A stretch of DNA of 64,000 nucleotides, taken from positions 51,126 to 115,125 of the forward strand of contig CADBQP010000052.1 of the NCBI GenBank assembly GCA_902796835.1, written 5' to 3'. Origin of the DNA: an uncultured Bacteroidales bacterium. GTDB lineage: Bacteria; Bacteroidota; Bacteroidia; Bacteroidales; Bacteroidaceae. The first letter of the stretch is position 1. Each line of letters begins with the position of its first letter. The notes below the pieces were generated by a model that saw only the letters and a program-made list of their open reading frames with translations, searched no databases and was not told where the DNA came from. The translations under genes were made by a program, and so were the position numbers. Of this stretch, positions 46,208 to 54,712 are shown in pieces.

Positions 46208-49200
46208 TTATTTTCTGATTCTGTACTTCTTCACAAAGTTTTTAGCACGCGTAGCTGAGCTCCATGCACCATCGAAGCGGCCTGTCCAATCTGCAGGCTT
46301 CACAAAGTTAAGATAGTTGTCTATAGTGTGAAGCACGGCGTATGAGCAAATCTTGACGTGACCTGGAGTAGAATAGCTACCCACAGCTTTGTCGAATTGC
46401 ATGTCGTTAGCCAGCTGGTTGTAGGGGGCTTCTACATTCACCACATTGCCCTGGTTATCCTTTATTGAGAGGGCACCGTCGGTCTGTGTGGTGTTCAGCA
46501 TGATGTATGCGTTTGTGGAGTTGTCAATACAAGAGGTCTGGTACTCACCTGTTGCATTTACGTGGTCAACAAACAGGCTACGGTCCTGGAAGTGATACTT
46601 CAGGAAGTTCATCAGGGTTGTGCACATGGCCATTGCCTTTTGCTGTGCTTCCCAACGCTTATCTATTGCCTCGTCATACTTTGCCTGCTCCTCGGGAGTT
46701 GGATCTGACGGCAGGATAGGCACTTCTATCGACTCAATGTTTGTTGTTATGAATTGTTCGATGGTTTCCCATGTGGGCAAACCATAGTTATTAATAGCAT
46801 CCTGAATTGCGCTGTTCTTTGGAACGTAGATAGTGTAGTTATAGTTGTTGAAGAAGCGCACAAGAGGTTCGTTGGCAGGAGTGAAGAAGTTTGAGCTCGA
46901 CGGACGGAAAATGAGATATTTTGCACTCTCCTTGGCCCAGTCAACATCACTCATGACTGAGTCTTTCTTCAGCCGGTCGAAACCTGCTCGGCGGAGCAAT
47001 GATATCGACACCTCGTTGCAAAGATTCAAGAAATCGCTGTACTCTGAGTTAGAGCGCATCACGTTGTAAACCGACTTGAGCGTAGGCTGCATGGGACGGT
47101 CGATAAGGTAAGTAATACCGTTACCATAGCTTTCAGCACCTGTGACACGGTCGATACCTGTTTGGTCGTAGCCTTCAATAACATTGCAGTCTTCATTGTT
47201 TTCTTCTACATCGTCGCCATTGAGCATCAGCTGCAAACCTCCGTTTACAACCATTCCAACGCCTGTGATGCCGTTCACTTTTCTCTTGACGTAAACGGGC
47301 GCACCATTACGAGAAAGATACCAGTCGGGAGCGCTGGCTACACCGTCGGCCTCGTTGCCCTTGTGCACCACAATGTGCTGGTCAACCAAGTCGGTAAGGA
47401 GGAACTTGCGCACCTCGCCCCAGCTCCTGTCGTTCGTAGCTTGCGTAGGACGCACAATGGCAATACCTTGTGCAGCAGCGTCAACAGCAGAATTGCGGCC
47501 TTGTGAGGCATTCCAGCGATAGGCGCGTGCCTGAATGGGAATCATCTTTGCCACGGCTGTTGTTGCATTTTGTCCTGTCGGGCGAACATATTCAAAGCTC
47601 CAATATCTCCACCTTCCTTGCAGCGTAGCACCTGCGCTATACATGAAGGGGTCTACTACGCCATAGCTCTTCATGGCCTCATCGGTAGGAACAAAGAAGG
47701 AGAAGTGCGACTGCATAGCCTTCAGATAAGTGCTGTAGTATTTCTGAAGGGGCGCATTGGCAAAGGCATTAGAACCATCGATAAAGTTATCGTCGGCCTG
47801 AACGAGCGACTTCATCACTTGCGTATTGCGGCTATAGAGGGCCGGAGCAATTACGCTGGCGAAGTCGGCAGGCGAAATAACTTGATTCATCACGTATACT
47901 ACACCATTGTTTGCCAACATCACTTCGTCAAACAAAGCACGATAGGTTTCGTCTGTATACTGTGCTGGCGGGAACATCTGGTCCTGGGCGTCGTTCATGA
48001 TGGTCTTCCACTTGCTGGGCACACTCTCGATGAACGAGGATTTCATAAGGTTATTAATAAGCGAACGCATGATGTCGAGCGGAATCTGATAGAGATTCTT
48101 CAGGAAGTTCGACTCATTAATAGTGGCATCTTTTGCAAAGCGTTCCATCAGGATGCGGCCTCCACCTTCCGTGAAGTAGGTATAGAGGGCCTGGTTCGTC
48201 GGAACGAACATGGCGGCCATATCCTGTTCCTTGGCAGTAGTGGCGCTAACAGCATACTGGTTCCACCCTGGGTCGTAAGCCAAAGCGGGGAACGTATTGT
48301 CGAGCGACTTGCCGTCGGGGTCGATTGTCAGGCGGCCTGCCGAACCGTTGTTCGAGACGTAGCGCTTCACGAACACGGAGTCGTCGCCGATATTGTGCAT
48401 GGCCTTGTAGTTATAGGTTAGCTGCGAGTTGTAGTAGGGAGCCGAGAAACGGTCGAGCATAGCCGCAAAATACGTTGTCTTGGGATTCTGACGAATCATT
48501 TCGGCCATGTTCGAAGGAGTTACGAGCACCGAATCGAGCACGTGGTAATATCCGTTCATGCAAGTATTGTCGGCCTCCACAATTCTGCGGTTATAAATAT
48601 AGTCACGCTTTTCAGCATCTTCGGGCCAGGGATTCTTGTCGTTGAGAATGAAGGTGATGTCGGAGTGCAAAAGGTTTTTTTCCTTCATCTGTCCTTCAAG
48701 GAAGTGGGTCAGCATTGGGTTAGTGCCATCAACAGCCATATACAGTCCGCCTGCGGCCTGAGTGTTGCGACGTCCCCAGAAGTCAACTCCGTTCCACCAC
48801 TGAAGGTCGCTCACCACACCCGAATTGGGCACCGTGTCGCCTTCGTTCAGCAACTGTGGCAACTCGTTATACTTCCAATAGGGAATAGAGTCGAGCGCGG
48901 CTGCCGATGATATCTGGCGCAGACATTGATTTTTGTTAAGGGTATTGTTAAGGGTAACATTGGCCATCATCTCGAGCACGTAGGCATTGTCGAGCATAGA
49001 ACCCTTGAGAAGTAACTTCTTTTGGTTTTCCGACAATTGTTCGTAGCTTCTGATGGGATTGTTGTTGATGTCTTTCCAATTGTTTGTCCGGAAGAATACC
49101 TCAAAGGCTTCATCGTCGGCCGCAAATATGGTTTTACTACCGGTTTTTGCGAGCACTTCGGCATAGTTGAGGTCGTCAATCAGCCGTACAAGCGTCTGGA

Positions 49201-49378
49201 ATTTACGATCAGTTCGCGTCTTCAATTCGTCATAGATGCTTCCCTTTAGGAACGACGGCGCTTTTTCATCTAAATCGTAGTCGTCGGTACAGGAGTAGGA
49301 AACACCGCAAATTGAGACGAAACACATTGCATAGAGCAATGATTTAGCCATTTTGCTAAAACGGTTTTTCATACGCAT
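46208..49378 (-). CDS. Multi-domain fasciclin (FAS1) lipoprotein, 1056 aa
   Basis: A 1056-residue surface lipoprotein with Cys at 30 (FVSICGVSYSCTDDYDLDE). It contains a series of FAS1-type modules marked by FAPTD-like strands: KTIFAADDEAFEVFF (about residue 83), AAMFVPTNQALYTYF, FSFFVPTDEAMKSYG and YTIYVPKNSAIQDAI, each followed by a helix and an NH-type strand. It is the first gene of the fasciclin-SusC-SusD block, with a good promoter at 49448-49479. An internal Met at codon 3 is an alternative start. It may act as an adhesive or ligand-presenting partner of the transporter; that is inference from position. Confidence 0.85.
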   Translation of the reverse strand: MRMKNRFSKMAKSLLYAMCFVSICGVSYSCTDDYDLDEKAPSFLKGSIYDELKTRTDRKFQTLVRLIDDLNYAEVLAKTGSKTIFAADDEAFEVFFRTNNWKDINNNPIRSYEQLSENQKKLLLKGSMLDNAYVLEMMANVTLNNTLNKNQCLRQISSAAALDSIPYWKYNELPQLLNEGDTVPNSGVVSDLQWWNGVDFWGRRNTQAAGGLYMAVDGTNPMLTHFLEGQMKEKNLLHSDITFILNDKNPWPEDAEKRDYIYNRRIVEADNTCMNGYYHVLDSVLVTPSNMAEMIRQNPKTTYFAAMLDRFSAPYYNSQLTYNYKAMHNIGDDSVFVKRYVSNNGSAGRLTIDPDGKSLDNTFPALAYDPGWNQYAVSATTAKEQDMAAMFVPTNQALYTYFTEGGGRILMERFAKDATINESNFLKNLYQIPLDIMRSLINNLMKSSFIESVPSKWKTIMNDAQDQMFPPAQYTDETYRALFDEVMLANNGVVYVMNQVISPADFASVIAPALYSRNTQVMKSLVQADDNFIDGSNAFANAPLQKYYSTYLKAMQSHFSFFVPTDEAMKSYGVVDPFMYSAGATLQGRWRYWSFEYVRPTGQNATTAVAKMIPIQARAYRWNASQGRNSAVDAAAQGIAIVRPTQATNDRSWGEVRKFLLTDLVDQHIVVHKGNEADGVASAPDWYLSRNGAPVYVKRKVNGITGVGMVVNGGLQLMLNGDDVEENNEDCNVIEGYDQTGIDRVTGAESYGNGITYLIDRPMQPTLKSVYNVMRSNSEYSDFLNLCNEVSISLLRRAGFDRLKKDSVMSDVDWAKESAKYLIFRPSSSNFFTPANEPLVRFFNNYNYTIYVPKNSAIQDAINNYGLPTWETIEQFITTNIESIEVPILPSDPTPEEQAKYDEAIDKRWEAQQKAMAMCTTLMNFLKYHFQDRSLFVDHVNATGEYQTSCIDNSTNAYIMLNTTQTDGALSIKDNQGNVVNVEAPYNQLANDMQFDKAVGSYSTPGHVKICSYAVLHTIDNYLNFVKPADWTGRFDGAWSSATRAKNFVKKYRIRK

Positions 49379-49447
49379 TATTGATTTTGTTATTTTTAGT
49401 TTGTTTATTTATCGTGTTTTGTCAAGAGCACATAGCAATACTCCGTA

Positions 49448-49479
49448 CAAAAATAATCCTTTTTTGCTTCCCGTTACAA
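49448..49479 (-). promoter_or_regulatory. Promoter of the fasciclin-SusC-SusD block
   Basis: On the minus strand TTG (49477-49479) lies 21 bp before TATTTTTG (49448-49455), matching the Bacteroidota consensus; the box is 69 bp upstream of the first fasciclin gene. No regulator gene is adjacent. The rest of the gap 49379-49726 is AT-rich and shows no gene. Confidence 0.72.
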
Positions 49480-49726
49480 TTATTTCACAAATAAATCCAC
49501 ACGATTTAAGATTTTTTAAGATTTAAGCAAGAGAGCGAAACTGCCCGTTGCCGCTTCATTTTTGCGTATTTTGTGTTTATTAGGCACACTGTGGAGTAGG
49601 TAAATTGTTGAAGCACACCATATAATATTGTTATGGCGTTGTTTTGTTTGCTGTGCGAGACTGTTTTAATGTGACGGCTGCATGTACCTCATCATTTTAA
49701 CATAATAAGGTTCGCGACGCCTTATT

Positions 49727-50632
49727 TTAGGGATGAATGCCGTAGCGTTGGCGCGCCACCGCCTGTAGCAGGTGTAGAAACTCGTGGTTTTTAAGCCCCC
49801 ACCCTTTTGTGGCGAGCAGTTCGGGGGGCGACTGGTTGGTAAATCGCTCCACGGCAATGTCTTCGCGCAAGTGCTCCAGATAGTCGAGCACAAGTTCGGC
49901 ATAGGATTGGGGGGTAAATGTCAGGAAGTCATCAGGAGCAGACTGATATTCCTGTTCCATGCGTGTGCCTTTGATGATTTGCAGCTGGTGGAGTTTCAGG
50001 GTTTCTATAGGCAGTCGAGAGAGTTCGTCGGCCTGGTGCAATATTTCAGTTCGTCCCTCACCCGGGAGCCCTACTATGACATGGGCGCCCGTATGCACTC
50101 CCCGGGCAGCAGTTTCCTCGATGGCCCTACGGCTGCAGGCGAAGTTGTGTCCTCTGTTTATGCGCTGCAGGGTTGCATCGCACACCGACTCCACCCCATA
50201 TTCTACCATGACGTAGGTTTCGCGGGCAAGCTGGCCCAGATAGTTGAGCAAACTTTCATTCACGCAGTCGGGACGTGTGGCGATGACCAACCCTACGATT
50301 CCGTCTTGGCTTAGCGCCTCTTCATAAATTCGCTGAAGCTTAGACAGCGGGGCATAGGTATTGGTGAAGCTCTGAAAGTAGGCCAGATAGCGCATAGCAG
50401 GATATTTATATGCAAAGAAATCGCGCCCGCGCCTAAGCTGCTCGGCCACACTGAGTTTAGGCTGGCAGTAATCGGGGCTGAACGAGCGATTGTCGCAATA
50501 GGTGCATCCGCCCTCTCCCACCGTGCCGTCGCGATTGGGGCAGCCCAGTCCGGCGTTGACGGTTATTTTCTGCACCTTGCCTTCAAAGTGTTCGGCCAGG
50601 TGCTGGGCGTATGTTTTATAGAGTGTTTTCAT
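49727..50632 (-). CDS. Radical SAM protein, YtqA/YhcC (TIGR01212) type
   Basis: A 301-residue radical SAM enzyme of the YtqA/YhcC group, found widely but with no established reaction. The cluster-binding Cys are 31, 43 and 46 in GCPNRDGTVGEGGCTYC, a C-x11-C-x2-C spacing that marks this group rather than the ordinary CxxxCxxC. Further family segments are YLAYFQSFTNTYAPLSKL, GLVIATRPDCVNESLLNYL, VEYGVESVCDATLQRINRGH and THVIVGLPGE-like AHVIVGLPGEGRTEI. The protein is cytoplasmic. It stands alone, divergent from the sigma factor gene; a promoter with a TAnnTTCG -7 box is proposed just upstream. Confidence 0.93.
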   Translation of the reverse strand: MKTLYKTYAQHLAEHFEGKVQKITVNAGLGCPNRDGTVGEGGCTYCDNRSFSPDYCQPKLSVAEQLRRGRDFFAYKYPAMRYLAYFQSFTNTYAPLSKLQRIYEEALSQDGIVGLVIATRPDCVNESLLNYLGQLARETYVMVEYGVESVCDATLQRINRGHNFACSRRAIEETAARGVHTGAHVIVGLPGEGRTEILHQADELSRLPIETLKLHQLQIIKGTRMEQEYQSAPDDFLTFTPQSYAELVLDYLEHLREDIAVERFTNQSPPELLATKGWGLKNHEFLHLLQAVARQRYGIHP

Positions 50633-50642
50633 AATGCGGTTG

Positions 50643-50674
50643 CGAAGTTAATGCAAACATCCTATTCTCACAAA
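50643..50674 (-). promoter_or_regulatory. Possible promoter of the radical SAM gene
   Basis: On the minus strand TTTG (50671-50674) lies 20 bp before TAACTTCG (50643-50650), one base off TAnnTTTG. It is 10 bp before the ATG, so the transcript would be almost leaderless. Confidence 0.4.
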
Positions 50675-50838
50675 AAGCGTTGGCCAAATTTCACGCGCGC
50701 GTGCGTGCGTAAATATTATATGGTGTATGGGACACAAAGTGGGCTTGCAACGCCCGTTGTATAGGCCTTGCACACTTTGCGCGCAAACGCGCACAATGTT
50801 AAAAAATTGCATTTCGGAGTCAAAATTTTATCAAAAAG

Positions 50839-50869
50839 TTTGGAGAGTGGCAGAACTTTTATACTTTTG
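50839..50869 (+). promoter_or_regulatory. Promoter of the sigma factor gene
   Basis: TTTG (50839-50842) and TACTTTTG (50862-50869) are 19 bp apart, an excellent match to the Bacteroidota consensus. It predicts a leader of about 60 nt. The rest of the gap 50633-50937 holds only the proposed divergent promoter. Confidence 0.8.
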
Positions 50870-50937
50870 CCTGCGTAATCCCTAAAAACTATAGCCTATC
50901 GAAACATCATTACTTCAATAACCAATAAAAGAAAGTA

Positions 50938-51528
50938 ATGGAAAATTTGCATTTGCTAACCGATGACGAATTGGTGCAACTGTATTTAGCCGACTGCAAC
51001 GAAGCCTTTGACGAGTTGCTTGAGCGCTATAAGGATAAGCTATACAACTACATCCTTTTCAACGTACACAACGAAGACACTGCCAACGACATTTTTCAGG
51101 AAACGTTCGTTCGTGCCATCATGACCATACAGCAACGCCGCTACGTGGCCAATGGCAAGTTTTATGCCTGGATTACGCGCATTGCCCGCAACCAGATTAT
51201 CGACCAGTTCAGGATGGTGAAGAGCGAGAACCTCATTTCGAACGACGAGGTGGATGTCGACATTTTCAACAACGTCAAGTTGGCCGATCAGCCGCTCGAA
51301 GCTCAGTTGGTAACTGAGCAGACGATGGAAGATGTGCACAAGCTGATGAACCACCTGCCCGACAATCAGCGCGAAGTGGTCTATATGCGTTTCTTTCAGG
51401 ACCTTTCGTTCAAGGAAATTGCCGAGCAGACCGGCGTGGGCATCAACACGGCGCTCGGACGCATGCGCTACGCTATCTTGAACATGCGCAAGATGGCTTC
51501 CGACCACGATATTTCGCTGGCGCTCTGA
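50938..51528 (+). CDS. ECF-type RNA polymerase sigma factor
   Basis: A 196-residue sigma-70-family factor with only regions 2 and 4. Region 2 spans about 20-90 (CNEAFDELLERYKDKLYNYIL, DIFQETFVRAIMTI, FYAWITRIARNQIIDQFR). Region 4 spans about 130-185 (LPDNQREVVYMRFFQDLSFK, EIAEQTGVGINTALGRMRYA), with the -35-binding helix. No anti-sigma gene with a FecR or zinc-finger domain is adjacent, unlike the sigma/anti-sigma pairs that control many SusCD loci, so it is probably not a partner of the block at 33165-49378. It has its own promoter and a terminator 36 bp past the stop. Confidence 0.93.
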   Translation: MENLHLLTDDELVQLYLADCNEAFDELLERYKDKLYNYILFNVHNEDTANDIFQETFVRAIMTIQQRRYVANGKFYAWITRIARNQIIDQFRMVKSENLISNDEVDVDIFNNVKLADQPLEAQLVTEQTMEDVHKLMNHLPDNQREVVYMRFFQDLSFKEIAEQTGVGINTALGRMRYAILNMRKMASDHDISLAL

Positions 51529-51563
51529 AATATTTTTAGTCAGATACACAATAATTTACACAC

Positions 51564-51600
51564 AGGGTTCGTTTATAATCTATACGAACCCTATTTTTAT
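51564..51600 (+). terminator. Terminator of the sigma factor gene
   Basis: A perfect 9-bp stem (AGGGTTCGT with ACGAACCCT, 11-nt loop) is followed by ATTTTTAT. It lies 36 bp after the stop. Confidence 0.85.
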
Positions 51601-51608
51601 TGGTGCCT

Positions 51609-51722
51609 ATGACACATTCTACCTCCTCTCCTTCTCCGCGCGAAGAAACGTTGCAGTTCATCCGGCTTTTCGCACGCACCTATCGCCCGCAGTCGCCGAA
51701 AACTAATCATCACTTAAACTAA
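51609..51722 (+). CDS. Possible 37-residue protein
   Basis: An ATG at 51609 opens a 37-codon frame that ends in TAA. The peptide begins MTHSTSSPSPREETLQFIRL and continues with a basic, aromatic stretch (FARTYRPQSPK). The ETLQFIRLFARTY core looks like an amphipathic helix and reminds me of small conserved ORFs in Bacteroidales, but I cannot confirm that. It lies between the sigma factor terminator and the bidirectional terminator at 51767, so it would need its own promoter or readthrough. The remainder of 51529-51858 is non-coding. Confidence 0.4.
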   Translation: MTHSTSSPSPREETLQFIRLFARTYRPQSPKTNHHLN

Positions 51723-51766
51723 CTTTTCCGACAACGGCTGCTGCAGCCTCTTTAGTTTGAACGCAT

Positions 51767-51812
51767 AAAAATCGTGGAACACATCCTTTCTTGACAGTGT
51801 TCCACGATTTTT
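51767..51812. terminator. Bidirectional terminator before the S9 peptidase gene
   Basis: A perfect 16-bp inverted repeat (AAAAATCGTGGAACAC at 51767-51782, complement at 51797-51812) has A on its left and T on its right arm, so it works in both directions. It ends the S9 peptidase transcript on the minus strand. Confidence 0.88.
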
Positions 51813-51858
51813 CCTTGTTTAGCCGCGGCCACTTGGCAGCCGGCACGTCGCGGGACGT

Positions 51859-53691
51859 CTATGCCTGGCAGGCGCCGCCCAAATGGCGCGCCAGGAATTT
51901 TTCCATGGCCCTATAGAAATCGAATCGGTTTTCCTGATTCTGAAATCCGTGGCCCTCGTTGTCTTTGACCATGTATTCCACTTCCACCCCGCGTTCTCTG
52001 AGGGCCGCCACCATTTGGTCGCTCTCGGCTTTGTTCACACGCGGGTCGTTGGCGCCCTGGGCAATGAAGAGCGGGGCCTTGATGCGGTCGGCATGCAGAG
52101 CCGGGCTGCAGGCTGCCAGCATGTCGTGGTCGGCCTCGGGGTCGCCCACCTGCTCATGGAGCATGTCGAGCAGCGGTTTCCAATAGGGCGGAATGGTTTG
52201 CATGAAGGTGAAGAGGTTCGACACACCCACATAATCTACAGCGCAGGCATAGAGGTCGGGCGTAAAGGCCACGCCTGCCAGCGCCGCATATCCGCCAAAG
52301 CTGCCGCCATATATGGCTATGCGCTTGGGATCGGCAATGCCTCTCTTGATGAGCCATTCCACACCGTCGGTGATATCGTCTTGTATGGCGCGGCCCCATT
52401 GTTTATATCCGGCCTCAAGAAATTTTCGGCCATAGCCTGTCGAACTGCGAAAGTTCATCTGGAATACTGCATATCCTCGGCTGCAAAGGAATTGCACTTC
52501 CGACGAAAAGCACCACACATCGCGTGCCCACGGTCCGCCGTGCGGATTAACCACCACAGGCAGTTGGCTTGCCGAATCGAGAGTTACGCCCTTGGGGAGC
52601 GAGAGATAGGCCTCGATGGTCAGTCCGTCGCGCGAGGTATATGTCACGGCGTGCATCGGCACCATGTCGTCTTCGGTCAGCCACGGGGCCAGTTCGGCCA
52701 CTTTTGTTGGGCGGTCTTTGTGAATGTCGTAATAGTAGTAGCATCCGCGCGTGCGGTCGCTGCCCACATAGAGCAGCAGGCGCTCTTCGGCCTTGTCGCA
52801 GTCGGCCATGGCCACGCGGTAGCCGGGGAAGAAATTCTTGATTTTCTGCCACTGGGCCTCGTCGGCAGGGTCGAAGTAGTGGCGAATGGGTCTGTCGTGT
52901 CCTATCACACTGACATAGAGCAATTTACGACGCTTGCGCGAGTAGCATATTCTGTCCACGTCGTATCGCTCATGGGCATAGAGCTGCTCCACCTCGGTGC
53001 AGGTTGATGGGTCCATCAACACGAGTTCGGCCTTGTCGCGCCCCAAGTTTGTGGCAGCATAGACCATTCTGTCGTCGGGCGCAAAGTCCATGAACGACAC
53101 GGTTTCCTTGAAGTTCGTGGTGAGCACGGGCCTGAAATCCTCGTCCTCGCTGTCGCGATAGAGTATCTGCGTATTCACGCCGTCTACGATAGCCGTAACC
53201 ACTCGCAGGGCACCCTTGTGGTCGGTCATCCAGCCTTGCCAGTTCCCCGGGTTCTCGGCCAGCTGGGTGAGTTCGCCGGTGTTCAGGTCGAGACGATAGG
53301 GATCGAAAACCTCGGGATTGCGCCTGTTCATGCCGATGAGCACCTGTCCGGCCACATCCTCGAGGTCGTCGATGATGGTGGTGCGCACACCCGGAAAGTC
53401 GGTGTAGCCACGCAGGCCGGTGCCGTCGATGTTCACTCCATAGAGCTGGTAGTTTTCGTCGCCGCCCGTATCCTTCACAAAAAGTATGCGCTCGTTGTCG
53501 GCCCACATATATCCGCCCACACTGCGCTCCGTTTCGGCGGTCAGGCGCAACGGCTCGCCGCCCTCGACGGGGCGCACAAAAATGTTCATGCGCTCCTCGT
53601 AGGGAGCCATATACGATATGTGGCGGCCGTCGGGCGAAATTTGAAACCCCGTTTGCTCGCTGTTTCTGAAGAAGTCTTCGAGTGTGATCAT
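51859..53691 (-). CDS. S9 family (prolyl oligopeptidase) peptidase
   Basis: A 610-residue serine peptidase of the S9 family (acylaminoacyl-peptidase/DPP type). The first 350 residues form a WD40-like beta-propeller (FFRNSEQTGFQISPDGRHIS, GYMWADNERILFVKDTGGD). The alpha/beta hydrolase domain follows: VVNPHGGPWARDVWCFSSE forms the oxyanion region, the nucleophile Ser is in IYGGSFGGYAALAG, the Asp in FIAQGANDPRVNKAESDQM and the His in VKDNEGHGFQNQENR. No signal peptide is visible, so it is likely cytoplasmic and cleaves short peptides. It stands alone, divergent from rpe across repeat array E. Confidence 0.94.
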   Translation of the reverse strand: MITLEDFFRNSEQTGFQISPDGRHISYMAPYEERMNIFVRPVEGGEPLRLTAETERSVGGYMWADNERILFVKDTGGDENYQLYGVNIDGTGLRGYTDFPGVRTTIIDDLEDVAGQVLIGMNRRNPEVFDPYRLDLNTGELTQLAENPGNWQGWMTDHKGALRVVTAIVDGVNTQILYRDSEDEDFRPVLTTNFKETVSFMDFAPDDRMVYAATNLGRDKAELVLMDPSTCTEVEQLYAHERYDVDRICYSRKRRKLLYVSVIGHDRPIRHYFDPADEAQWQKIKNFFPGYRVAMADCDKAEERLLLYVGSDRTRGCYYYYDIHKDRPTKVAELAPWLTEDDMVPMHAVTYTSRDGLTIEAYLSLPKGVTLDSASQLPVVVNPHGGPWARDVWCFSSEVQFLCSRGYAVFQMNFRSSTGYGRKFLEAGYKQWGRAIQDDITDGVEWLIKRGIADPKRIAIYGGSFGGYAALAGVAFTPDLYACAVDYVGVSNLFTFMQTIPPYWKPLLDMLHEQVGDPEADHDMLAACSPALHADRIKAPLFIAQGANDPRVNKAESDQMVAALRERGVEVEYMVKDNEGHGFQNQENRFDFYRAMEKFLARHLGGACQA

Positions 53692-53754
53692 GATTTGCAG
53701 AAATTTTGCGCGAAGTTAGCACAAAAGGCCGACATGACATTCGTCCTGGCCAAA

Positions 53755-53859
53755 AGAGTTGAGCCGGCTCTGAAAACAAACGCGGCAGTTGTTGAAAATA
53801 GCTCGGAGATAATTTTAACTGTTGCGGCGGTTGTCAGAAATATCTCCGAGTGCGCGAAT
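53755..53859. repeat. 21-bp palindromic tandem array E (4-5 units)
   Basis: Units of 21 bp start at 53755 (weak), 53776, 53797, 53818 and 53839. Cores include ACAAACGCGGCAGTTGT, AATAGCTCGGAGATAAT and ACTGTTGCGGCGGTTGT. It lies between the divergent S9 peptidase and rpe genes. The 16 nt at 53791-53806 are identical to 15563-15578 in sprA. The gap 53692-54037 otherwise has only the rpe -7 box. Confidence 0.83.
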
Positions 53860-53983
53860 CGGCACCACACATTGCGTTCGGCCACTGTCGCGCACAGTTT
53901 CCATGGCGACACGAGAAGTGCATCGGCCCAGGCTATTTTTCAGAAATAAACGGCCAAAATGCCGATAATTCTCAAGAAAGTCA

Positions 53984-53991
53984 TACCTTTG
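53984..53991 (+). promoter_or_regulatory. -7 box upstream of rpe
   Basis: TACCTTTG matches TAnnTTTG, 46 bp before the rpe start. A TTTG at -33 is not evident. Confidence 0.55.
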
Positions 53992-54037
53992 CTTGAAATC
54001 TACGTAAACACATCAGCAAACAATCATTCTTAGAGCC

Positions 54038-54682
54038 ATGATAGTCTCTCCTTCTGTGCTTTCGGCCGACTTTGGCCACCTGCAACGCGATGTTGAAATG
54101 CTCAACCAGAGCTTGGCCGACTGGCTTCACCTCGATGTAATGGACGGTGTTTTCGTGCCCAACATTTCGTTTGGTTTCCCCGTGATTAAGGCCATTGCCG
54201 CAGCCGCCGCCAAGCCGCTCGACGTGCACCTGATGATTGTGAGCCCCGAGAAGTTTGTATCGCAAGTGCGCGACACGGGAGCCCACATCATGAATGTGCA
54301 CTATGAGGCCTGCCCCCACCTCCACCGAGTGGTGAGCCAAATCAAGGAGGCCGGCATGAAGGCTGCCGTGACGCTCAACCCCCACACCCCGGTGGCCGCT
54401 CTCACCGACATCATCGGCGAGCTCGACATGGTGCTCCTCATGTCGGTGAACCCTGGCTTTGGCGGTCAAAAATTCATTGGCCACACGCTCGAAAAGGTGA
54501 AGCAACTGCGATGCCTCATTGAGGCCCGGGGCTGCCACACGCTCATAGAGGTGGACGGCGGTGTGAACCGCGAAACAGGCCTCGCGCTGGCAAAGGCCGG
54601 AGCCGACGCGCTGGTGGCCGGCAATGCCATTTTCCATGCGCCCAACCCCACCGAAGAAATTGCCTTCCTCAAGTCGCTCTAA
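54038..54682 (+). CDS. rpe: Ribulose-phosphate 3-epimerase
   Basis: Rpe interconverts ribulose-5-phosphate and xylulose-5-phosphate in the pentose phosphate pathway. The 214-residue TIM barrel has VSPSVLSADFGHLQRDVEML, LHLDVMDGVFVPNISFGFPV with metal-binding His and Asp, PLDVHLMIVSPEKF, MVLLMSVNPGFGGQKFI and LIEVDGGVNRETG. All metal and phosphate ligands are present. It starts a plus-strand run that continues 30 bp later with the DHH phosphoesterase. Confidence 0.97.
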   Translation: MIVSPSVLSADFGHLQRDVEMLNQSLADWLHLDVMDGVFVPNISFGFPVIKAIAAAAAKPLDVHLMIVSPEKFVSQVRDTGAHIMNVHYEACPHLHRVVSQIKEAGMKAAVTLNPHTPVAALTDIIGELDMVLLMSVNPGFGGQKFIGHTLEKVKQLRCLIEARGCHTLIEVDGGVNRETGLALAKAGADALVAGNAIFHAPNPTEEIAFLKSL

Positions 54683-54712
54683 AACACTACGCAACTACAA
54701 CTAAGAACCCCA

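Noticed and set aside
7343-53859. The 21-bp arrays as CRISPR arrays
   Set aside because: There is no alternation of constant repeats and unique spacers of similar length; the whole 21-bp unit repeats directly, and no cas gene is present.
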